Program-made: the position numbers and the translations under genes | Notes under the pieces: generated by a model | The model's input: the letters and a program-made list of their open reading frames with translations, nothing else | Databases searched by the model: none | Told to the model about the DNA's origin: nothing | In this document: positions 26,855 to 35,263 of the stretch, in pieces | Numbering within the stretch: the first letter of the stretch is position 1 | Layout of the letters: each line of letters begins with the position of its first letter | Source of the DNA: Bacteroidales bacterium | GTDB taxonomy: Bacteria; Bacteroidota; Bacteroidia; Bacteroidales; JAADGE01 | NCBI GenBank assembly: GCA_021108035.1 | Contig: JAIORQ010000107.1 | Coordinates: forward strand, 1-41,924 | Reading direction: 5' to 3' | Length of the DNA stretch: 41,924 nucleotides

Positions 26855-28525
26855 ATGAAAAAATTTATTTATTTATCAGTACTGTTAATATTTATTCTTC
26901 CGTCTTTAAAAGCGCAAGACATTAAAGAGAAAAAAATCGGGACTACTATAAGTTCCGCTGTGATCTACCTCACCGGTGCAGAAATTATTCGCAGCAAAAA
27001 AATTAACATCAATTCCGGTAAAACACGTTTAATTTTTAAAGATTTATCTTCAAAATTAGATTCTAAAAGCATACGAATAACAACAAATAACAATGTTGAT
27101 ATTCTCGGTATCTCAAGCAAAATAAACTATTTATCAAAAAAAGAGGATATGCCTAATATTAAAAAACTTAAGGATTCTCTTAAACTAATAACCCGACAAA
27201 TACAAGATATATCAGATGAAGCGGATGCATATATTGTTGAAAAACAAATGTTGCTGAAAAACACATCCATAGGCGGACAGGATAAAGGTGTCAGTATTTC
27301 AGAACTGAAACAAGCCTCCGATTTCTACAGGAATAAAATTATTGAAATTAATTCAAAAATATCAAAATTAAATCGAAAAAAATCAGAATTAAATCTGTCA
27401 ACACAAAGAATTCAAAACCAATTGAATGAATTAAATGCAAATACTAATTACTCACGTTCGGAAATATCAATATTAGTATCTTCGGATGTTGCAGTTTCAA
27501 CAAATATTGAATTAAAGTATATTGTTAATGATGCAGGTTGGTCTCCTTCTTATGATATTAAAGCAATTGATACAGATAAACCCGTAAAGCTCGAATATCG
27601 AGCAAAAGTTTATAATAATACCGGTATTGATTGGAATAATCTTAAAATAAAATTATCTACTGCCGATCCTAATTTAAGTGTATCTAAACCAATTTTAAAA
27701 CCTTGGTATTTAAGATATCAAACATACAGTTATGAAAAACAGATATTTCAAGGCGAAGGATATATGCAAAACAGAATTGTCAGTGAAACCAATATGCCGA
27801 GAGCTTCAAGAGATGAGTTCGGGGGTCTTGGTGAAGGTAATGAGAGTGTAATAATTTCAGGTGAATTCTCAGAGACTGCTGTTCCGGAATTAAGTGCTGA
27901 ATTTAATATTAAAAAGACATACAGCATACCTTCGGATGACAAACCTTATCTTGTTGATATCAGTGAACATGATTTGCCTGCAACATATCGTCATTTTGCC
28001 GTTACAAAATTAGATAAAGATGTATTTTTATTAGCACGAATAAGCGGTTGGCAAGACCTTAACTTGATTGAAGGTCCGGCTAACGTATATTACTCAGGAA
28101 CTTATTTGGGTCAATCATTTATTTATACCCGAAATGTCAGTGATACCTTAGACCTCTCATTAGGCAGAGACGGTAAAGTTTTGGTTACAAGAACTAAAAT
28201 GAAAAAATTCAGCAGCACTCAATTTGTGGGTAACAAACGAAAAGAAACAATGACCTACCAATTAATAGCTAAAAACAACAGAAAGAGCGATATAACTATT
28301 CAAATATTGGATCAATTGCCAATTTCACAAACTGATGAAATTGAAGTTAAAGTTCTTGAAATATCAGGTGCCGAACAAAATGAAACAACCGGAGAATTAA
28401 AATGGGAACTCAATTTAAAACCGGGAGAATCTAAAAAGATTTTATTGTCATTCGAGATCAAATATCCTAAAAACAAACAAATAGAAATAATTCAAAAGAA
28501 ATCAAAACAAGTTAGGTATTTTTGA
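26855..28525 (+). CDS. Mucoidy inhibitor MuiA-like protein (DUF4140/DUF4139)
   Basis: A 556-residue secreted protein with signal peptide LPSLKAQD. The N-terminal domain (ISSAVIYLTGAEIIRSKKINI, about 28-110) matches DUF4140. A coiled coil follows (about 105-200), and the DUF4139 part spans about 210-556 (ELKYIVNDAGWSPSYDIKA, VKLEYRAKVYNNTGIDWNNLKIKLSTADP, TYQLIAKNNRKSDITIQILDQLPIS). MuiA proteins were named for suppression of mucoid colonies, but their molecular role is unknown. A strong terminator follows. The TATCTTAG/TTTTTG pair upstream may be the promoter. Confidence 0.85.
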   Translation: MKKFIYLSVLLIFILPSLKAQDIKEKKIGTTISSAVIYLTGAEIIRSKKININSGKTRLIFKDLSSKLDSKSIRITTNNNVDILGISSKINYLSKKEDMPNIKKLKDSLKLITRQIQDISDEADAYIVEKQMLLKNTSIGGQDKGVSISELKQASDFYRNKIIEINSKISKLNRKKSELNLSTQRIQNQLNELNANTNYSRSEISILVSSDVAVSTNIELKYIVNDAGWSPSYDIKAIDTDKPVKLEYRAKVYNNTGIDWNNLKIKLSTADPNLSVSKPILKPWYLRYQTYSYEKQIFQGEGYMQNRIVSETNMPRASRDEFGGLGEGNESVIISGEFSETAVPELSAEFNIKKTYSIPSDDKPYLVDISEHDLPATYRHFAVTKLDKDVFLLARISGWQDLNLIEGPANVYYSGTYLGQSFIYTRNVSDTLDLSLGRDGKVLVTRTKMKKFSSTQFVGNKRKETMTYQLIAKNNRKSDITIQILDQLPISQTDEIEVKVLEISGAEQNETTGELKWELNLKPGESKKILLSFEIKYPKNKQIEIIQKKSKQVRYF

Positions 28526-28545
28526 CAGCATCTGCTAATAAAAGC

Positions 28546-28577
28546 AAAGAGCACGAATATATTCGTGCTCTTTTTTT
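28546..28577 (+). terminator. Rho-independent terminator after the MuiA-like gene
   Basis: AAAGAGCACGAAT pairs perfectly with ATTCGTGCTCTTT around AT, followed by T-run. The sequence also serves the converging minus-strand gene. Confidence 0.9.
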
Positions 28578-28589
28578 ATAAAATTATTT

Positions 28590-28961
28590 TTATGATAAAA
28601 AGAATACAAGAATTCCGGTTAAAACAGCAGTCAACATTGCAAGTACAATTAATATTATCCCTTTACTCTTTGTTTCTTTTTTCGGTAAGTTTCTGTGCTT
28701 TTGAAAAACGTACTCATTTTTATCTGATACAGAAAATTCCGGTTTATTCCAATCTCCTGTAATCCTCATCTTTAAATGTTTAGGACCCTCTTTATCCGCC
28801 GTAATAAAGGGAATATTAATTTCTGTTGCATACATTGATTTAAGTTCAATTAATGCTTTCGTTGCTGCTTCATTAATTCGGGGCATTGCCATGGAATCTG
28901 TTGACAGGTCTATACCGTTTTCTTTCTTATATTTTTTTACAATATAATCAACAAGCGACAT
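28590..28961 (-). CDS. Free-standing DnaK subdomain IIB-like protein with C-terminal membrane anchor
   Basis: A 123-residue protein from the ATG at 28961; a longer frame from TTG 28982 adds seven residues. The first 70 residues match subdomain IIB of Hsp70/DnaK (E. coli about 235-303): [18 protein letters not shown], then [19 protein letters not shown], then [20 protein letters not shown]. The alignment begins at the proposed start. After it the sequence leaves DnaK. A charged linker leads to a hydrophobic anchor at the last 23 residues ([16 protein letters not shown]...), so it is probably tail-anchored. The ATPase lobes and substrate-binding domain are absent, so it cannot hydrolyse ATP as DnaK does. 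It could be a decayed dnaK piece, but the intact frame and added anchor argue for a functional small protein. The role is unknown. Confidence 0.75.
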   Translation of the reverse strand: MSLVDYIVKKYKKENGIDLSTDSMAMPRINEAATKALIELKSMYATEINIPFITADKEGPKHLKMRITGDWNKPEFSVSDKNEYVFQKHRNLPKKETKSKGIILIVLAMLTAVLTGILVFFLS

Positions 28962-29082
28962 ATGCTTTCTTTTTGTTTCCAATTCAAAAACTCATGTTAA
29001 ATCCAATAATAAAATTTCTCCAACATCATACTTCCACACATCAAATTCTTCTTTAATCTCGTTGTAATAATCAATTATATCA

Positions 29083-30486
29083 TCAATATCCAATAGAAAA
29101 AATTGTTTCAAAAGTCGTAATTTCCGGAATAGGCGTATATTTTAAACTTACATAATAATAATTGTATCCGGGATAACCCGGATAAATACCCGGGAAAGAT
29201 GTATTTAACAGATTTATCATCCATGTATCTGTTTCATGATCAGGATGATTTGCAATCTGTGATCGTAAATCAAAATAATCCATATAGATATAATAATCAA
29301 TTTTATAGGTTATATTTATATTTGTAATGTCAGTTATTCTTGGAGCGCTATTATTATTAATTTGTTCGTTGGTTAATGAAATAGTAATTTCCGGAATATT
29401 CTCTGTTATAAAACAATTTAAAGGCGGTATTCCCAAAGGATCTTCCGGTCTGTCTAACTCAATTCCCGAATTTGGATAACCCTCATATAAAAGAGGATAT
29501 ACGTTATTCTGAAACCAATCACTATTCGTCATTCCTCTAAGATTAACTAAGTTAGATATTTCAAGTATATCAAAATACTCTTCAGCTTCAAATTTAACAC
29601 CAATGTCGTGTACTCCGTTTAAAACAGCCCAAGACCAATATCCATATAAAGTAAAAGAGTCCCATTTCTCCTCAAATGTATCATACATACTTGTTCTGAA
29701 ATACAACTCATATATTATCTTATCTTCTTTTGCTATATCATTTAACTGTATAAAAGTGAGTTTATATATTGTTTCATTTAATAGTTGTGTTCCGGGTATC
29801 GGAAACGAAAATAAAGATTCATTTTCATTAAAGTCCATATTTACTTCAATATCATCAAGTCCGGGACTCGAATATACGGCAATAAAACCGGCTGATTTGG
29901 ATTTAATAAAATCATTTTCAGCTTTCTTTAATTTCAGATAACCGGTTATGCTTTCATCTTTAAGAAAATGATATTGCCTGTCAGAAGGATAACTATATTC
30001 AATCTTATCAGCATTGATATTGCCAAGTTCTGTTTCAAAATATCCGGAATATTCATTGTTTAAATTGCCGTTTTCATATTTCTTCCAAATACCGTCTTCA
30101 AGAAACTCATAATGTGTATAAATATTTATTTGATAAGTTTCATTAATACCAAAGTGTCCTTCAGGTAAAAAATATGCACATGTTTTATCTTCACAAATTA
30201 CTGTTTCTCCAACAAGCCTTAAACCATTGTTACTTATTGTAAATGAATCTAAATACGCTTGATACGAAAACCCTTCGTTATCTGTAAATACTGAATCAAT
30301 TGGAAGTGTAAAATTAACAACCGGTTGATAAAAAATATCAACCAATTCTCCTCCGTAAGGTTCTGTGTTTAATATTATACTTTCATCTATACTAAAGTTA
30401 TTTACAATTTCCTTATTCTCTTTTTTACACTGAATGCTCAAAGACAGAAAAACCACAATAAAAATGATATATTTAATTGCTCTCAT
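29083..30486 (-). CDS. Large lipoprotein of unknown function
   Basis: A 467-residue lipoprotein with lipobox SIQC (Cys about residue 20). The first half resembles a bacterial Ig-like/SbsA-type domain with strand-rich segments. The C-terminal part is Tyr/Pro-rich (FPGIYPGYPGYNYYYVSLKYTPIPE). I do not recognise a defined family. It faces the rpsP operon across a divergent promoter region with a perfect TTTG-21-TAATTTTG arrangement on its own strand. Confidence 0.65.
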   Translation of the reverse strand: MRAIKYIIFIVVFLSLSIQCKKENKEIVNNFSIDESIILNTEPYGGELVDIFYQPVVNFTLPIDSVFTDNEGFSYQAYLDSFTISNNGLRLVGETVICEDKTCAYFLPEGHFGINETYQINIYTHYEFLEDGIWKKYENGNLNNEYSGYFETELGNINADKIEYSYPSDRQYHFLKDESITGYLKLKKAENDFIKSKSAGFIAVYSSPGLDDIEVNMDFNENESLFSFPIPGTQLLNETIYKLTFIQLNDIAKEDKIIYELYFRTSMYDTFEEKWDSFTLYGYWSWAVLNGVHDIGVKFEAEEYFDILEISNLVNLRGMTNSDWFQNNVYPLLYEGYPNSGIELDRPEDPLGIPPLNCFITENIPEITISLTNEQINNNSAPRITDITNINITYKIDYYIYMDYFDLRSQIANHPDHETDTWMINLLNTSFPGIYPGYPGYNYYYVSLKYTPIPEITTFETIFSIGY

Positions 30487-30512
30487 AAAACAGTATTTTA
30501 TTATTTATCAGG

Positions 30513-30545
30513 CAAAATTAACCTTTTTTTAATAATCTTGTCAAA
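30513..30545 (-). promoter_or_regulatory. Promoter of the large lipoprotein gene
   Basis: On the minus strand TTTG (30545-30542) stands 21 bases before TAATTTTG (30520-30513), matching the Bacteroidota -33/-7 consensus. Confidence 0.6.
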
Positions 30546-30559
30546 ACATTTAAAATACA

Positions 30560-30590
30560 TTTGCTTGAAAAAAATAAAGATTTACCTTTG
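30560..30590 (+). promoter_or_regulatory. Promoter of rpsP-rimM
   Basis: TTTG at 30560-30563 and TACCTTTG at 30583-30590 are 19 bases apart, a textbook Bacteroidota promoter. Transcription would start about 30 bases before the rpsP ATG. Confidence 0.7.
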
Positions 30591-30624
30591 CAGTCATTTT
30601 TTAATTAACTAAATAAATTTAAAC

Positions 30625-31392
30625 ATGCCTGTAAAGATCAGACTAGCAAGACACGGCCGAAAAAGAAAGCCGTTCTATTACATTGTCGCAGCAGACAGCA
30701 GGGCACCGCGAGACGGTAGGTACATTGAAAGAATCGGTTCGTATAATCCGAATACCGATCCTGCCATTATTGATCTAAATTTTGAAAAGGCCTTAACTTG
30801 GCTTCAAAACGGAGCAATTCCTACTGATACTTGCAGAGCAATTCTTTCATACAAAGGTGTTTTATACAAAAACCACTTATTGAAAGGTGTTGCAAAAGGC
30901 GCATTGACTGAAGAAGAAGCTGAAAGTAAATTTAATGCATGGATGAAAGATAAAGAACAAAAAATCCAAGCAAAAGCAGAGAAAATTCAAGCCGGAGAAA
31001 AAGCTGACAAAGAAAATCGTTTACAAATTGAGGAAGAAGTGAATAAAGCAAGGGCTGAAGAATTATCTGCTAAAAAAATCAAAGAAAAAGAAGAAGCTAC
31101 AGCAGAAGAAACAGCCGATAATGCTGAAGATGTACAAGATGAAGCAAAAGAAGAAAAAGTTGAAGAAGCAAAAGAAGAAGTAAAAGAAAAAGTAAAAGCT
31201 GATGAAACTAAAGAGGAAGTAAAAAAAGAAGAACCTAAAGAGGAAGACAAAAAAGAAGCTGAAGAAAAGAAAGAAGTTGAAGAAAAGAAAGAAGAGCCAA
31301 AAGCTGAAGAAAAGAAAGAAGTTGAAGAAAAGAAAGAAGAGCCAAAAGTTGAAGACAAAAAAGAAGAAACTAAAGAAGACGATAAAAAATAA
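30625..31392 (+). CDS. rpsP: 30S ribosomal protein S16 with long charged C-terminal tail
   Basis: A 255-residue protein. Residues 1-85 or so are S16 of the small subunit ([42 protein letters not shown] is the family start, PTDTCRAIL the end of the core). The remaining 170 residues are Lys/Glu-rich, without a recognisable fold, and contain two identical 45-bp units. Standard bacterial S16 is about 80-90 residues; Bacteroidota S16 often carries an extension, but this one is long and low in complexity. It likely lies on the surface of the subunit. rimM follows 11 bases later, the usual order, but trmD and rplS are missing from the cluster. Confidence 0.95.
   Translation: MPVKIRLARHGRKRKPFYYIVAADSRAPRDGRYIERIGSYNPNTDPAIIDLNFEKALTWLQNGAIPTDTCRAILSYKGVLYKNHLLKGVAKGALTEEEAESKFNAWMKDKEQKIQAKAEKIQAGEKADKENRLQIEEEVNKARAEELSAKKIKEKEEATAEETADNAEDVQDEAKEEKVEEAKEEVKEKVKADETKEEVKKEEPKEEDKKEAEEKKEVEEKKEEPKAEEKKEVEEKKEEPKVEDKKEETKEDDKK
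31258..31347 (+). repeat. Perfect 45-bp tandem duplication in the rpsP tail
   Basis: Bases 31258-31302 and 31303-31347 are identical and encode [15 protein letters not shown] twice. Identity at the DNA level shows a recent slippage or duplication event in frame. Confidence 0.9.
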
Positions 31393-31403
31393 GCTTTAAC
31401 AAG

Positions 31404-31931
31404 ATGATACCAATCTCCGAACTTGATTTGATCAAAATCGGTGAAATTTTTAAAACTCACGGATATAAAGGTGAATTGGTCATAAAACTTTCGATTGACT
31501 TCGACAGACTTAAAAAAACGGAACTGATTTTCCTTGAAATTGAAGGGAATCCGGTTCCGTTTTTCTTTTCCGGAAATATTAAGTCTTATAAGAAAACAGG
31601 AATTATTGCAAAATTTGAAAGCGTTGATACTAAAGAAGATGTAAAAGAATTAGTATCTTGTCAAGTTTATACAACAAAAGATAATATTTTTGATGAACTT
31701 GAAGATGAGAGTACAAATTATGAAAATTTTGATGTTTATAATAAAGATACATATATCGGAAAATCAATCGGTTTTATGAATATCCCGTCTAATCCTGTTT
31801 TAACAATAATAACTGAATCGAATAAAGAAATATTAATTCCTTTTAATGATGAATTTATTGTTGAAATTGATGAAAAAAATCAAAAAATCATATTTGATCT
31901 TCCGGAGGGTTTGGTTGATGTGAATTTTTGA
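31404..31931 (+). CDS. rimM: 16S rRNA processing protein RimM
   Basis: A 175-residue assembly factor for the 30S head that binds S19 and helps mature 16S rRNA. The N-terminal RimM barrel is IKIGEIFKTHGYKGELVIKL, and the C-terminal PRC-like domain includes YNKDTYIGKSIGF and EILIPFNDEFIVEID. The fusion is the normal length. It lies 11 bases after rpsP and is co-transcribed. Confidence 0.93.
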   Translation: MIPISELDLIKIGEIFKTHGYKGELVIKLSIDFDRLKKTELIFLEIEGNPVPFFFSGNIKSYKKTGIIAKFESVDTKEDVKELVSCQVYTTKDNIFDELEDESTNYENFDVYNKDTYIGKSIGFMNIPSNPVLTIITESNKEILIPFNDEFIVEIDEKNQKIIFDLPEGLVDVNF

Positions 31932-31964
31932 GATATTAATGTTGACACCAATAAAAAGCAGAAA

Positions 31965-32840
31965 ATGAAAAAATGTGTATTGTTGATGATTTTTGTCTTT
32001 ACTGTTGGGTTGGCTTTTGGGCAATTTTCAGATAAAAAAGCAATTTGGTTCTATATTAATACAGAACCTAAAAATAGAGAAAACGTAGTAAATAAAATTA
32101 AGATTACAAAAGAAATACATGACTCAATTAATATTTGCAATAGATTATTAAAATCAGATAATACCTATGTAGTATCGGACACGACTGTTTTGAAATTAAA
32201 TTATAAAGAACCTGTATTTAACAATTCATTATTTCAATTAAAAGGAAATTTGTGTGATACTTTGACATTTGAATTATGCGATAATAAGGTTAAATCAAAA
32301 AAAGCAATATCTATTATAACAAAAAAGGGATTAATTATTATCTACAATTTAGAAGAAAGTATACTTTTTATAAATATCAAATATAAACATATTACTCCAC
32401 TTAATCAATTTATGACATTTTTAGTTGACAATAGGGTTTTGAAATTATATTTCGATAAAACAGAAGATGTAGAAGATCATTATTGTGGTTCATTAGACTG
32501 TTTTTTGAAATCTCATATGATAAGTAAATTAAATTCAATAAATGACATTAAATATAATTGGGAAATAAATAGTTCAAAAAGCCTAAAAATTGATAATAAT
32601 GAATTTCTTTTATGGTCAATTAAGACAAAAGATGAAATGAATGTTATCGCTGACAAACAATACTATTTAACAACTCTGTACCGAAAGAATATTTTGGTAT
32701 TAAACATTATTAGTAATAAGCGTGAAAAAGAAAAGAGCATTGAAAAATTTTTTAAAACCCATCATATCACAATTCATGAATATCAAAAATTTATTGATTT
32801 TAACCAAATTATCATAAAGTTAATTAATAATAAACAATAA
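31965..32840 (+). CDS. Secreted protein of unknown function
   Basis: A 291-residue protein with a signal peptide ending GLAFGQ. The mature part is rich in N, K and I, without a motif I recognise; two Cys near each other (YCGSLDC) may form a disulfide. It begins 33 bases after rimM and could be the last gene of that unit, though its AT-rich codon use and its role do not match ribosome assembly. It might be a later insertion between rimM and xth. Confidence 0.55.
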   Translation: MKKCVLLMIFVFTVGLAFGQFSDKKAIWFYINTEPKNRENVVNKIKITKEIHDSINICNRLLKSDNTYVVSDTTVLKLNYKEPVFNNSLFQLKGNLCDTLTFELCDNKVKSKKAISIITKKGLIIIYNLEESILFINIKYKHITPLNQFMTFLVDNRVLKLYFDKTEDVEDHYCGSLDCFLKSHMISKLNSINDIKYNWEINSSKSLKIDNNEFLLWSIKTKDEMNVIADKQYYLTTLYRKNILVLNIISNKREKEKSIEKFFKTHHITIHEYQKFIDFNQIIIKLINNKQ

Positions 32841-32859
32841 ACTGGTGGCAAAAAAAAAT

Positions 32860-32881
32860 AAAACCCATTGAAATGGTTTTT
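32860..32881 (+). terminator. Weak terminator after the secreted protein gene
   Basis: AAAACC-C-ATT pairs with AATGGTTTT with one bulged C, followed by five T. It is short but correctly placed 19 bases after the stop. Confidence 0.35.
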
Positions 32882-32928
32882 ATTCGGGCAGTTCTGTCAA
32901 AATTTTACAAAGATTAATTAAACCTGTA

Positions 32929-33696
32929 ATGAAAAAAATAATGTCCTACAATGTCAACGGCATTCGTGCTGCATTAAAAAAAGGTTTTTATAACTGGTTA
33001 AAAGAAGAAAATCCGGATATTATTTGCATTCAAGAAACAAAAGCTCAACCGGAACAAATTGATTCTGTCCTTTTTGAAACATTAGGTTATCATTATTATT
33101 GGTATTCAGCACAAAAAAAAGGTTACAGCGGTGTAGGCATTTTAACAAAGCAGAAGCCCGATCATGTTGAATATGGCATGGGTACAGAAAAATACGATAA
33201 TGAAGGAAGATTTTTAAGAGCTGATTACGGAGATGTTTCTGTAATAAGTGTTTATCATCCTTCGGGTTCAAGCGGAGATGAAAGGCAAGCATTTAAAATA
33301 CAATGGCTTAAAGATTTCCAAAACTATATAAAAGAATTAAAAAAAACACGTAAGAACTTGATTATTTCAGGTGATTATAACATTTGTCGTTTATGGATTG
33401 ATATTCATAATCCTGAAAGACAGCAAAAAACATCCGGGTTTTTACCTGAAGAACGTGAATGGTTTCAATCATTTGTTGATGACGGTTTTACAGACAGTTT
33501 CAGAAAATTCAATGAAGAACCGGATCAATACAGTTGGTGGAGTTACAGAGCAAATGCAAGGAACAATAATAAAGGCTGGCGTATTGATTATCATATGGTA
33601 AGTTCAGAATTTGACAACAAGCTGGTCGGAGCTTCAATCCTTCCGAATGTAAAACATTCAGATCATTGCCCCGTGCTTATAACCGTTGACTTCTGA
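32929..33696 (+). CDS. xth: Exodeoxyribonuclease III (AP endonuclease)
   Basis: A 255-residue Mg-dependent nuclease of the EEP family that cuts abasic sites and trims 3' ends during base excision repair. Key motifs: SYNVNGIRA (residues 6-14), IQETKAQ with Glu36, HPSGSSGDERQ, SGDYNI, FRKFNEEPDQYSWWSYRANAR, and HSDHCP with Asp245 and His246. The length is complete. It lies in its own unit, ended by a bidirectional terminator. Confidence 0.95.
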   Translation: MKKIMSYNVNGIRAALKKGFYNWLKEENPDIICIQETKAQPEQIDSVLFETLGYHYYWYSAQKKGYSGVGILTKQKPDHVEYGMGTEKYDNEGRFLRADYGDVSVISVYHPSGSSGDERQAFKIQWLKDFQNYIKELKKTRKNLIISGDYNICRLWIDIHNPERQQKTSGFLPEEREWFQSFVDDGFTDSFRKFNEEPDQYSWWSYRANARNNNKGWRIDYHMVSSEFDNKLVGASILPNVKHSDHCPVLITVDF

Positions 33697-33705
33697 TGTA
33701 TAAAA

Positions 33706-33740
33706 AAACGACGGAAAATATCCGCCGTTTATATTTTTTC
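33706..33740. terminator. Bidirectional terminator between xth and the coiled-coil gene
   Basis: AAACGACGGA pairs with TCCGCCGTTT (one mismatch) around AAATA, with A-run before and T-run after. It can end transcription on both strands. Confidence 0.65.
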
Positions 33741-33749
33741 AATGATCGT

Positions 33750-34124
33750 CTATAATTCTTCAGGTTTATCTTTTTTTTCCATTTGTTTATGATAAAAACC
33801 TGATACTTTATTTCCCATATCGCTAAAGAATGTTTTTGTTTTATCAGCAAACTCTGTAAATTTTTGGTCAAGTTCTTCAACAATACTTTCTGTATTGTAT
33901 TTCTTCTTAAATTCATTCATTTCAACCTCGAACTTATCATCAGGAACAGTTTTTAATTTTTCCAAATCAATATCAAAATCAACTTTTTTTTGTTTTAAGT
34001 TTTCAATAGCCTCATCAATTTCTTCTTTTTTCTTAACAGCATGTAATTCTGATTTCTCAATTTTTGTTTCTAATTCTTTTGAAATAATACCTGCATCTTT
34101 TAAAAAAAATTCTTTTTTATCCAT
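33750..34124 (-). CDS. Small coiled-coil protein
   Basis: A 124-residue, highly charged protein without a signal peptide or membrane segment. Heptad-like patterns of K/E and L/I/V across most of its length suggest a helical coiled coil. No family is recognised. It is transcribed convergently to xth, alone. Confidence 0.6.
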   Translation of the reverse strand: MDKKEFFLKDAGIISKELETKIEKSELHAVKKKEEIDEAIENLKQKKVDFDIDLEKLKTVPDDKFEVEMNEFKKKYNTESIVEELDQKFTEFADKTKTFFSDMGNKVSGFYHKQMEKKDKPEEL

Positions 34125-34165
34125 AATTTTACTTTTTAAATGTTTTAATTTTTAATGATTCATGT

Positions 34166-34191
34166 AAAGTTAAGATATTTTTCTTAACTTT
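34166..34191. promoter_or_regulatory. Perfect 10-bp inverted repeat between divergent genes
   Basis: AAAGTTAAGA (34166-34175) and TCTTAACTTT (34182-34191) around TATTTT lie between the coiled-coil gene and the first lipoprotein paralog. It may be an operator or a minor terminator. No T-run follows the stem beyond TTT. Confidence 0.4.
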
Positions 34192-34227
34192 AAATGTTAA
34201 AAAACATTAAAATTCTAAAAAAAGTGG

Positions 34228-34235
34228 TACTTTTG
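34228..34235 (+). promoter_or_regulatory. -7 promoter element of the first lipoprotein paralog
   Basis: TACTTTTG matches TAnnTTTG and ends 5 bases before the ATG at 34241, so the transcript would be leaderless or nearly so. No TTTG -33 element is present. Confidence 0.4.
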
Positions 34236-34240
34236 CTTTA

Positions 34241-35032
34241 ATGAATATTAGAAACATACCGATTTTATCAATTATTATCTTCTTAGTTTCAGTACACACC
34301 TCTTGTGTTAAACCGGAAAAGATTCCGCCTGTCTTGCCGCCTGTAGAAAGTATATTGCTTGATCTGTCATTTTTTAAAGAAGCAGGTGAAGAATCAACAT
34401 ACTATAATGATGCTGTAGAAGAAATAGTATCTTGGCAAATATTAATTAATGATTCTTTTTCTTTTCAAAAAAATCTTTTAGAAACTGTTCTTGACAATGA
34501 ACTTGAATATCAAGCTGATAAAACATGGTTAATAAATGACATACTTAATTATAATGATGATTTGTACGATATTCTGTTCTTTTGTATTGATGAAACAGAT
34601 ACCATAAATTTAAAATTATATTTTTCATTTTTTACTCCGGAAGATACAATATATGAGAATTTATTAACTTATGACGGAATCAGCTTCTTTGATAACACAC
34701 AGGGAGACTGGGTGATAAATAAACCGGATACATCAAATACATATATTAAATTTTTGACTGTTAATTGGAATATTTACTCCGAAGAAAACAAAAAAATAAA
34801 ATTCACAAACTCCCTTCCGGGAGGAGATAACGGAAATTATATCTTATCTAAAGACTCAACTGACGGTATTTATGATTCCTATATTGATCTTTATAATAAA
34901 GCAAATGAGAACCGCACGATTATTCAATGGAACAGTTTAACGAATAAGGGAAGAATCCAAGATTTATTAAAATATTCAAATGAAGATTGGTATTGTTGGG
35001 ATGAAAATTTTTCAAATACAGAATGTAATTAG
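34241..35032 (+). CDS. Lipoprotein, paralog A
   Basis: A 263-residue lipoprotein with lipobox HTSC (about residue 21), followed by a proline-rich KIPPVLPP. It is homologous over its whole length with the next gene: LPPVESI/LPPESSF, TVLDNELEYQADKTW/AVLNHEAVYQSDNTW, NSLPGGDNGNYI/NIEPGGAENGGYI, and a shared Trp-rich end (EDWYCWDENF/TEWHCWDENL). No known family is recognised. The stop codon and last codons overlap the left end of a MITE-like element. The promoter element sits so close to the ATG that translation may be leaderless. Confidence 0.65.
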   Translation: MNIRNIPILSIIIFLVSVHTSCVKPEKIPPVLPPVESILLDLSFFKEAGEESTYYNDAVEEIVSWQILINDSFSFQKNLLETVLDNELEYQADKTWLINDILNYNDDLYDILFFCIDETDTINLKLYFSFFTPEDTIYENLLTYDGISFFDNTQGDWVINKPDTSNTYIKFLTVNWNIYSEENKKIKFTNSLPGGDNGNYILSKDSTDGIYDSYIDLYNKANENRTIIQWNSLTNKGRIQDLLKYSNEDWYCWDENFSNTECN

Positions 35033-35203
35033 TGTCTGTATATAATGTCCGATTTCTTTACCGAAACAAGTTCGGCACAAGCTGTTATGCTCATGTTTAC
35101 AATCAGTCATTTACAAAAGTAAACTCCTGATTCTAAACATTGCACAAGCTTCGAACTCAAACATTCTGAAACAAACACGAACTTTATATACAGACACTAA
35201 TTA
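35026..35203. mobile_element. MITE-like palindromic element, 178 bp
   Basis: Perfect 20-bp terminal inverted repeats (35026-35045 and 35184-35203, AGTGTCTGTATATAA at the core) flank an interior that continues as an imperfect palindrome: ATGTTTACAATCAG faces CTGATTCTAAACAT, and TTTAC faces GTAAA around AAAA near the centre. No gene is inside. TAATTA at both ends may be part of the repeat or a target duplication. It lies between two paralogous lipoprotein genes and overlaps the end of the first. No transposase in the window matches it. Confidence 0.7.
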
Positions 35204-35263
35204 AAATTGTTTTATGTTATTTTTAATAATACGACCTTTAATTAACCATTAAATCTATAGATT

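Noticed and set aside
28565-28762. 65-aa plus-strand frame downstream of the MuiA-like gene
   Set aside because: It starts within the terminator region and is antisense to the membrane-anchor part of the DnaK-like protein.
28992-29111. 40-codon minus-strand frame reading LLDIDDIIDYYNEIKEEFDVWKYDVG
   Set aside because: It has only a TTG start inside the preceding gene and no ribosome binding site. The composition is protein-like, so it may be a remnant, but support is too weak for a feature.
30987-31460. 157-aa minus-strand frame, almost all Ser, Phe, Ala
   Set aside because: It is the antisense shadow of the Lys/Glu-rich rpsP tail; the composition follows from the GAA/AAA codons on the other strand.
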